64,000 bases of DNA. Source: Runella salmonicolor. GTDB taxonomy: Bacteria; Bacteroidota; Bacteroidia; Cytophagales; Spirosomataceae. Below, piece after piece: positions 58,310-64,000 of this stretch. Location: assembly GCF_024158025.1 (NCBI RefSeq), contig NZ_JAMZEL010000003.1, positions 186,001-250,000 of the forward strand. Direction: 5' to 3'. Both the position numbers and the translations under genes were made by a program. Under the pieces are notes generated by a model, which was not told the origin of the DNA, searched no databases, and worked only from the letters and a program-made list of their open reading frames with translations. Numbering within the stretch: the first letter of the stretch is position 1; each line of letters opens with the position of its first letter.

Positions 58310-60133
58310 ATGGCTCAAAAAAATAAACATCAACTCCCCACCATCAAAGCCAGAATACAGGCACTCAAATACTTACCGCTGTTTTTAAAAGAAATTTGGC
58401 ATACCCAGCCGTGGATGACGGCGACCAATGTGGGCTTACGGCTCATTCGGTCGGTGATTCCGTTTTTGACGCTTTATCTGGGAAAGTTAATCATTGATGA
58501 AGTGGTTTTGCTTATCAATAACCACTCTACTGATACGCGGCATTTGTTGGTGTTGATTGGGATGGAATTGGCGTTGGCGATGAGCTCCGATGTTCTGAAC
58601 CGTATAACAGGGCTATTGGATGGCCTTTTGGGCGATTTGCACGCCAATCGGTCGTCGATTCAAATCATGCAACACGCGGCAACGCTCGATTTAACCCAAT
58701 TTGAAGAGCCGATTTTTTACGATAAGCTCGAACGTGCCCGCCAACAGACCGTTGGGCGGACGGCGTTGTTGGCTCAGACTTTGGCGCAGGTGCAGGATAT
58801 AATTACCATTGGTTTTCTGGCCGCAGGCTTGGCGGTGTTTAGCCCGTGGTTGATTTTGATTTTGGTGTTAAGTATTATTCCGGGCTTTTTTGGGGAGTTT
58901 TATTTCAATTCGCAGAGTTATGCGCTGTCGTATCAATGGACGCCCCAGCGCCGCGAATTAGACTATATACGTTACATTGGGGCGAGCAATGTCAACGCAA
59001 AAGAGGTTAAATTATTCAGTCTCTCGGGCTTTCTGACCGAACGTTTCCGCGAATTATCAACGACTTACTACTTGCAAAACAGAAAGTTAGCCATTCGACG
59101 GGCGGTTTGGGGCGCACTGTTGGCGGCCATTGGTACGGCGGGTTATTATGGAGCTTATGCTTTTATCGGGATTGAAACCATCAAGGGAGCCATTACGATT
59201 GGGAGTTTGACGTTTTTGGCGGGGTCGTTTAGGCAGTTGAAAGCATCGCTTGAAGGTATTCTTAACCGGTTTACGACTATCTCGCAGGGGACTTTGTACC
59301 TACGAGATTTCTTTGAGTTTTTTGACTTACAACCCGAGGTGATTTCACCTCCCAAACCACTTCCGTTTCCCTCTAATATCCAAAAAGGGTTTGTGTTCGA
59401 AAACGTCAGTTTTAAGTATCCGGGGGCTGAAAGATGGGTTTTCCAAAACCTTAATTTTACGTTGAAAGCGGGCGAAAAATTGGCCATTGTAGGGGAAAAT
59501 GGGGCAGGAAAAACAACGCTCGTAAAGTTGCTCACCCGCTTATATGACCCCACCGAAGGGCGTATTTTGCTCGAAGGGCGCGATTTGCGGGAGTATGAAT
59601 TAGGAGAATTGCAGCACCACATTGGGGTTATTTTTCAGGATTACATCCGTTTAATGATGACGGCCCAGAGCAACATTGCGGTGGGAGATATTGACGAACT
59701 CAACAACCTTGACCGCATTGCAACAGCGGCCGACCGCAGCTTGGCGTCGGCGCTGATTAAACGCTTTCCTGACGGTTTACAGCAAGTTTTGGGGCGGCAT
59801 TTCAACGGGGGCGTGGAACTTTCGGGGGGCGAATGGCAAAAAATCGCCCTTGCCCGGGCCTACATGAGAGATTCCGAATTGTTGATTTTGGACGAGCCTA
59901 CCGCATCTCTCGATGCCCGCGCCGAATATGAAGTTTTTCAGCGGTTTGCGGAGTTGACCAAAGGAAAAATGGCGCTTTTGATTTCGCACCGTTTTTCTAC
60001 CGTTCGCATGGCCGACCGTATCATCGTGATTGAAAACGGCCAGCTCATCGAGTCGGGAAGTCATGAAAATTTGATGGAAAAAAAAGGACGCTACGCCGAA
60101 CTGTTTCAATTGCAGGCTAGGGGATATTTGTAA
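58310..60133 (+). CDS. ABC transporter, fused permease and ATPase (MsbA-like exporter)
   Basis: A 607-residue type IV ABC half-transporter. About six transmembrane helices occupy residues 30-330, starting with WMTATNVGLRLIRSVIPFLTLYLGKLIIDE. The nucleotide-binding domain follows: Walker A GENGAGKTT (about 396-404), Q-loop GVIFQDYIRLMMT, signature LSGGEWQKIALARAYM, Walker B LLILDEPTAS and the H-loop ISHRFSTVRMADRI. It works as a dimer in the inner membrane and exports a lipid, peptide or drug; nothing here specifies which. A perfect promoter lies just after its stop and drives the next gene separately. Confidence 0.9.
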   Translation: MAQKNKHQLPTIKARIQALKYLPLFLKEIWHTQPWMTATNVGLRLIRSVIPFLTLYLGKLIIDEVVLLINNHSTDTRHLLVLIGMELALAMSSDVLNRITGLLDGLLGDLHANRSSIQIMQHAATLDLTQFEEPIFYDKLERARQQTVGRTALLAQTLAQVQDIITIGFLAAGLAVFSPWLILILVLSIIPGFFGEFYFNSQSYALSYQWTPQRRELDYIRYIGASNVNAKEVKLFSLSGFLTERFRELSTTYYLQNRKLAIRRAVWGALLAAIGTAGYYGAYAFIGIETIKGAITIGSLTFLAGSFRQLKASLEGILNRFTTISQGTLYLRDFFEFFDLQPEVISPPKPLPFPSNIQKGFVFENVSFKYPGAERWVFQNLNFTLKAGEKLAIVGENGAGKTTLVKLLTRLYDPTEGRILLEGRDLREYELGELQHHIGVIFQDYIRLMMTAQSNIAVGDIDELNNLDRIATAADRSLASALIKRFPDGLQQVLGRHFNGGVELSGGEWQKIALARAYMRDSELLILDEPTASLDARAEYEVFQRFAELTKGKMALLISHRFSTVRMADRIIVIENGQLIESGSHENLMEKKGRYAELFQLQARGYL

Positions 60134-60145
60134 TCGTGTTTTGAT

Positions 60146-60190
60146 TTTGCCTTTTCCAAAAAGCGTTATATCTTTGAAAAAATAACGCTT
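60146..60190 (+). promoter_or_regulatory. Promoter of the TonB-dependent receptor gene with flanking inverted repeat
   Basis: A -33 TTTG (60146-60149), a 19-bp spacer and a perfect -7 TATCTTTG (60169-60176) match the Bacteroidota sigma-ABfr promoter consensus. A perfect 9-bp inverted repeat, AAGCGTTAT (60161-60169) and ATAACGCTT (60182-60190), brackets the -7 box and the expected start of transcription, with centres 21 bp apart. That geometry fits a dimeric repressor site. The ATG follows at 60197. Confidence 0.6.
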
Positions 60191-60196
60191 GTTGGG

Positions 60197-62749
60197 ATGA
60201 GATTTAGGCGCTTCATAACGTTTATTGGGGTTTTTGCATTGGGGGGCAGCGTTGAAGCACAGACGCAAGATACCACCTTTTTACAAAACCGTATTTTTCG
60301 GTTAGACGAAGTGGTTATTTCGGCTTCGCGTTTGCAGGAAAGCCTGCTGAAATCGCCCGTAAGTATTGAGAAAGTGACGATGCAGGATTTTCGTCGTTCG
60401 GCACAACCGTCGTTTTTTGATGCCCTCGAAAACATCAAAGGAGTTCATTTGATTGTGCCGAGTCTGGGTTTTAAAGTGCTTAATACCAGAGGTTTTGCCA
60501 ATACCACAAACGTGCGCTTTGCCCAGCTCATTGACGGAATTGATAACCAGTCACCGCACATTGGCGCGCCAGTCGGCAATGCCCTCGGGCCGAGCGATTT
60601 GGATATTCTGAGCGTTGAAATTATTCCGGGAACAGCCTCGGCCTTGTATGGTATGAACGCCATCAACGGCTTGGCAAATTTCCAAACCAAAAATCCTTTT
60701 GAACATTTGGGGTTGAGTTTTCAGCAAAAATTAGGGGTAAACCACCTGAGTGATAAGGGTATAACAGCCCAATTGTTCAACGAAAGTAATCTGCGTTACG
60801 CCCACGCTTGGAACGACCATTGGGCGTTTAAAATTAACGGGACGTTTACCAAAGGTTACGATTGGCAAGCCACCGACCGCACCGATATATCGCCCAACAT
60901 CAATGCCACAGCTGGACTGGTAGGCGCCGACAATCCCGCTTTCGACCCTGTAAGCGGCTACGGCAACGAGTCGGCCAATCGGCGCACGCTGACTTTGGCC
61001 AACCGCAACATTGTCGTGGCGCGTACTGGTTACCATGAATCGGACGTGGTTGATTATCATTTTCAGAACCTAAAGGCCGATGCGGGCCTGCATTTCCGTC
61101 CTACGAAAGCCGTTGAACTGAACTACACGTATCGGATTGCCTACCTCAATAATGTCTACCAACGCTCCAATCGCTTTCAGTTAGCTAATTATTTGTTGCA
61201 ACAGCACGCCTTTCAATTGCGTGGCCGGGCGTTTCAGGTTCGGGCGTATGTTACGTCCGAAAATACGGGAGATTCTTACAATCTTCGCTCGATGGCAGAG
61301 AATATTGACCGTGGGTATAAGTCAGATAACCAATGGTTTAGTGATTTTCAAGCGCGTTTTCGGCAGGTGCAAAACCAATCTTCATTGGCCGATGCCTTGC
61401 GTGAAGCCCGTACTTTTGCCGACGCGGGCCGCCCGCAACCTGGCACTGAGGGTTTTACGAATAGTTTAACTCGTTTGCAGAATATCAACAACTGGGACGT
61501 AGGCGCGGCATTGCGGGTCAAAGCCAAGCTGTACCATGCCGAAGGCCAATGGAACCTGACGGAAGAATGGCTTGAAAAATGGCGAAAACACACAGGGATT
61601 GAAATCTTGGCGGGCTTTGACCACCGTACCTATGCCATTGTGCCCGATGGAAATTATTTCATTAATCCGGTCAGCGATAGCCAAAATCTAACGTATGGAA
61701 AAACGGGTGGATTTGTACAAATCACCAAGGTGCTTTTTGGTGAAAAGCTCAAACTCGGGACTACGCTCCGCGTCGATAAAGCCGATTATTTTATCACCAA
61801 ACTTAATCCGCGTTTTACGGCGGTTTATTCCCCAAACCCAAACCACCATTTTCGGGCATCCTACCAAAGCGGGTATCGTTTCCCGAGCATTTTTGAGGGT
61901 TTTTCCAACATCAACAGCGGCGGGGTCAAACGCGTAGGCGGCTTGCCGGTGATGTCGCAGGGGATTTTTGAGAACTCATACATACGCACGTCGATTGATG
62001 CATTTCAGGCGGCAGTAAATGCGGGCGTGAACAGGTTGGGCGTAAGCAAACGTGACAGTTTGGTCAAATTCAACCTCAGACTTCTGCAACGCAATACGTA
62101 TACCTACCTCCGTCCTGAGTTTATTCGTTCTTTAGAAATCGGCTACAAAGGCCTGTTTTTTCAGCAACGTTTGTTTGTTGACGCAGACTTTTATTACAAT
62201 CGCTACCAAGATTTTATGGCGCAAGTAGAAGCCAATATTCCGAATGTTTCTACGCCTGACTCGCTGGGCTATATTATGCTCGACCGGTCCAAGCAGCAGC
62301 GTTATCGCCTCTGGACCAATTCCAAAACCATTGTTCGCAATTATGGGGCGAGTCTTGGCGGTCGGTATCGGTTTAGGCAGGGGTGGTTTGTTGCGGTCAA
62401 TGCTACTTACACCCAACTCGACCGCAAAGTAGCAAATGACGGCTTGGAAGATGGATTCAATACCCCCAAATGGATGACCAATGTCTCCGTTAGCCACGCC
62501 AATTTGTTTAAAAATATCGGTTTTGGACTTAGTTACAAACACCAAAGTCAATTCTATTACCAATCGTTTTTGGTCAACGGCAATGTGCCCGCCATCAATG
62601 TTTTTGACGGACAGATTACTTATTCGTTACCTAAACAAAAAGTGGATTTCAAACTCGGCGGCACCAACCTTCTCAACCGCTATTATTTCTCTATCCTCGG
62701 CGGCCCGCAAATCGGTGGTTTTTATTACGTGACAGTGACGTATCGGTAG
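60197..62749 (+). CDS. TonB-dependent receptor
   Basis: An 850-residue outer-membrane protein with a signal peptide (about 1-22, ending SVEAQ). The plug begins directly with FRLDEVVISASRLQESLLKSPVSIEKVTMQDF, without the carboxypeptidase-regulatory domain seen in SusC-like receptors. It then has NTRGFANTTNVRFAQLIDGIDNQ and IIPGTASALYGMNAINGLANFQTKNPFE, and a barrel ending in an aromatic strand (GGFYYVTVTYR). It takes up a metal chelate, vitamin or oligomer using TonB energy; the ligand is not predictable. It has no SusD partner. Its own promoter carries an operator-like repeat. Confidence 0.9.
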   Translation: MRFRRFITFIGVFALGGSVEAQTQDTTFLQNRIFRLDEVVISASRLQESLLKSPVSIEKVTMQDFRRSAQPSFFDALENIKGVHLIVPSLGFKVLNTRGFANTTNVRFAQLIDGIDNQSPHIGAPVGNALGPSDLDILSVEIIPGTASALYGMNAINGLANFQTKNPFEHLGLSFQQKLGVNHLSDKGITAQLFNESNLRYAHAWNDHWAFKINGTFTKGYDWQATDRTDISPNINATAGLVGADNPAFDPVSGYGNESANRRTLTLANRNIVVARTGYHESDVVDYHFQNLKADAGLHFRPTKAVELNYTYRIAYLNNVYQRSNRFQLANYLLQQHAFQLRGRAFQVRAYVTSENTGDSYNLRSMAENIDRGYKSDNQWFSDFQARFRQVQNQSSLADALREARTFADAGRPQPGTEGFTNSLTRLQNINNWDVGAALRVKAKLYHAEGQWNLTEEWLEKWRKHTGIEILAGFDHRTYAIVPDGNYFINPVSDSQNLTYGKTGGFVQITKVLFGEKLKLGTTLRVDKADYFITKLNPRFTAVYSPNPNHHFRASYQSGYRFPSIFEGFSNINSGGVKRVGGLPVMSQGIFENSYIRTSIDAFQAAVNAGVNRLGVSKRDSLVKFNLRLLQRNTYTYLRPEFIRSLEIGYKGLFFQQRLFVDADFYYNRYQDFMAQVEANIPNVSTPDSLGYIMLDRSKQQRYRLWTNSKTIVRNYGASLGGRYRFRQGWFVAVNATYTQLDRKVANDGLEDGFNTPKWMTNVSVSHANLFKNIGFGLSYKHQSQFYYQSFLVNGNVPAINVFDGQITYSLPKQKVDFKLGGTNLLNRYYFSILGGPQIGGFYYVTVTYR

Positions 62750-62752
62750 GGA

Positions 62753-63070
62753 TTACGGTCTCTGTTCTTCTTTTATCTGCAACACAAAATCAACACTCAC
62801 ACCAAAATCTTCGGCAATTTCTTCGACTGTCAGTTTTCCACGACTGAGCGCCTTGATAATACTTTCAGTGATTGCTTCCAGCCTACCTTCTATTCTTCCT
62901 TTCATTTCACCTTCTAATCTCCCTTCCATTCTCCCCTTGGTCTCGCCTTCCATAATGGCCGTGTCAATGACGTTCTTCAAATCACGGTAATATTTGAGGC
63001 TTTGTTCATAGGCGTTAAAAGGATTTATGTATTTTTCAGCAAAGGCCATAATTGCGTGTTTATTAAACAA
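62753..63070 (-). CDS. C-terminal remnant of an Rpn/PD-(D/E)XK transposase-like nuclease
   Basis: A 105-residue protein. It begins near where the C-terminal part of Rpn-type proteins would: NAYEQSLKYYRDLKNVIDTAIMEGETKG, then a short run of GR-x-EG repeats (GRMEGRLEGEMKGRIEGRLE, encoded by imperfect tandem DNA repeats), then a small helix-turn segment GKLTVEEIAEDFGVSVDFV. Full-length relatives are about 300 residues with the nuclease core at the N-terminus, which is missing. The upstream sialidase-like gene ends only 24 bp before it. It is either a decayed gene or a small stand-alone derivative. Confidence 0.6.
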   Translation of the reverse strand: MFNKHAIMAFAEKYINPFNAYEQSLKYYRDLKNVIDTAIMEGETKGRMEGRLEGEMKGRIEGRLEAITESIIKALSRGKLTVEEIAEDFGVSVDFVLQIKEEQRP

Positions 63071-63094
63071 AAATACACCTTTAAAGGGATTTTC

Positions 63095-64000
63095 TCAATG
63101 GCCTTCCTTCACCCCCATCTTCCGAAATTTCTTGATTCGGTGGAACGTGAGATAATTGGCGTCGTGGTTGTTGTGGGCGCCGCCTTGGCCGTCGTCGAAG
63201 GCGGTGCGAGAAAGGAAGATGATGTCTTTGCCTTCAAAAAGCCAATCTACGTACTGAAAGCCGTGTTTGATGATTTCGGGATGTTGCAAAAGAATGGTGC
63301 GTAAGTCCCAATTACGCAAATCTTCGGAACTGAAAAGTGCCTGAGTGTTGCGAATACTGGCGGGGTTTTTACCAGGATTAGCGGCTTTGATTTCCTGTGG
63401 AATATAATTGGCAATGGTCCAGTACAGCTTGGATTTGGGGTCGTACCGAATGCTGAATTTTTTGCTCCCGCCCGGGAATTTGACAAAGCCTGTGTTAGAA
63501 TCAAACGTGGCCGTTTTGCCATCGGCGCTGATTTTTACGAAGGCGGCTTTTTCCTCCAACGTTGATTTGTCATCCACCCGCAACACATCCCACAATTGCC
63601 CTGTGGGGTCTACGACGGCGTTTCCTTCAATCCAAGCGCCAAAATTTCCGTTAAGTAAGGTCGAATCATAACGCAATACGTTGCTGCTTGTCCAGTTGGC
63701 GGCCTTCATTGGGTCAGCTCCCAAAGGAATGGACATCATGAAAGCACCGTAGCGTTTTCCCCATTTTTTGACGGAGCCCATGGCATCTTCCATGGCGCGC
63801 CAGAGGCGGCCGTTGTGTTCAATCAGTGGCATGGGCGCGCAGTGGTATTCGCCCGCTAAAAGTAGGCCGTTTTCACCGTCGGTTGGCTCGGTCCAAGTCA
63901 CGCCGCCGTCGGTAGATTTCCGGATGATGGTGTTGCCGTGGTGCTTGCTTGTTCCCATGAAATACAGCCCTTTTTCGTGCACAAAGAGTTTTGACCAAAA
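63095..64000 (-). CDS. Sialidase/BNR-like glycoside hydrolase, 5' end outside the window
   Basis: The frame is open to the window edge, reading FWSKLFVHEKGLYFMGTSKHHGN at its visible start, so the first part including any signal peptide is missing. An Asp-box-type strand STDGGVTW is present, then LWRAMEDAMGSVKKWGKRYGAFMMS, AWIEGNAVVDPTGQLWDVLRVD and KFSIRYDPKSKLYWTIANY, ending with HNNHDANYLTFHRIKKFR. This is the propeller layout of sialidase-like exo-glycosidases and related 'glycosyl hydrolase BNR' proteins, and clearly differs from the protein at 12968. Function by context: glycan breakdown. Confidence 0.7.
   Translation of the reverse strand, partial: FWSKLFVHEKGLYFMGTSKHHGNTIIRKSTDGGVTWTEPTDGENGLLLAGEYHCAPMPLIEHNGRLWRAMEDAMGSVKKWGKRYGAFMMSIPLGADPMKAANWTSSNVLRYDSTLLNGNFGAWIEGNAVVDPTGQLWDVLRVDDKSTLEEKAAFVKISADGKTATFDSNTGFVKFPGGSKKFSIRYDPKSKLYWTIANYIPQEIKAANPGKNPASIRNTQALFSSEDLRNWDLRTILLQHPEIIKHGFQYVDWLFEGKDIIFLSRTAFDDGQGGAHNNHDANYLTFHRIKKFRKMGVKEGH

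Noticed and set aside
1..64000. Complete insertion sequence, prophage, tRNA or rRNA
   Set aside because: I looked on both strands for transposase DDE motifs, integrases, phage structural genes and tRNA T-loop words and found none; only the Rpn-like remnant hints at mobile DNA.

Overview
The window reads as a chromosome segment of a Bacteroidota bacterium of the order Cytophagales, close to the Spirosomaceae (Runella/Dyadobacter/Spirosoma-like). This placement is inferred from protein families (7TMR-DISM sensor kinases, PF14905-type outer-membrane barrels, TonB-dependent receptors without SusD, 3-coathanger-like C-termini, GH92, DUF349, PVC-type CxxCH proteins), from AT-rich leaders with TAnnTTTG-type -7 promoter boxes, and from the near absence of Shine-Dalgarno sequences. 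I see no rRNA, tRNA, CRISPR array, complete insertion sequence, prophage or replication origin.

Layout. 1-5.9 kb holds housekeeping genes: an epimerase tail, a degenerate M23-like protein, the ABC-F factor EttA, a DUF349 protein and a lipoprotein hydrolase. 5.9-17.8 kb is a secreted carbohydrate-active region with no SusC/SusD pair. It has a minus-strand operon of two paralogous propeller plus helical-domain proteins and a TolB-like protein, then a GDSL hydrolase, a sialidase-like protein, a ChbG-type deacetylase and a GH92 mannosidase. 17.9-36.4 kb is metabolism, transport and envelope: a PfkB-HAD fusion, a PQQ-dependent dehydrogenase with PKD/Ig domains, an ALDH7-type dehydrogenase, NhaD, a Ca/Na exchanger, a GpgS-like glycosyltransferase-HAD fusion, an OmpR/histidine-kinase pair, two tail-to-tail L,D-transpeptidases, a CCG Fe-S protein and pyrophosphatase. 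38.1-45.1 kb is a second glycan block: GH2, sulfatase, esterase and sialate O-acetylesterase. 45.2-52.8 kb is a signalling cassette: an outer-membrane barrel, two duplicated 7TMR-DISM kinases, a LuxR-type regulator and a small secreted NTF2-like protein. 53-64 kb holds a secreted protein split by an in-frame stop, a PVC-type cytochrome/HEAT protein, an unknown protein, an ABC exporter, a TonB-dependent receptor, an Rpn remnant and a second, truncated sialidase-like gene.

The most notable signal is a 21-bp imperfect palindrome that occurs twice, flanking the signalling cassette. Each copy is followed by a 19-bp spacer and a matching GA(a/c)CTTTG -7 box, then a start codon 55 or 58 bp downstream of the palindrome. 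This looks like the operator of the cassette's own response regulator, which would make the barrel-kinase-kinase-regulator operon self-regulated and the NTF2-like protein a second target.

The second theme is a dense set of palindromic intergenic repeats. Several sit exactly at gene ends. One supplies the last codons of the GH92 gene and another lies within the 5' end of the TolB-like gene. The third theme is two unusual fusions of a biosynthetic enzyme with a HAD phosphatase.
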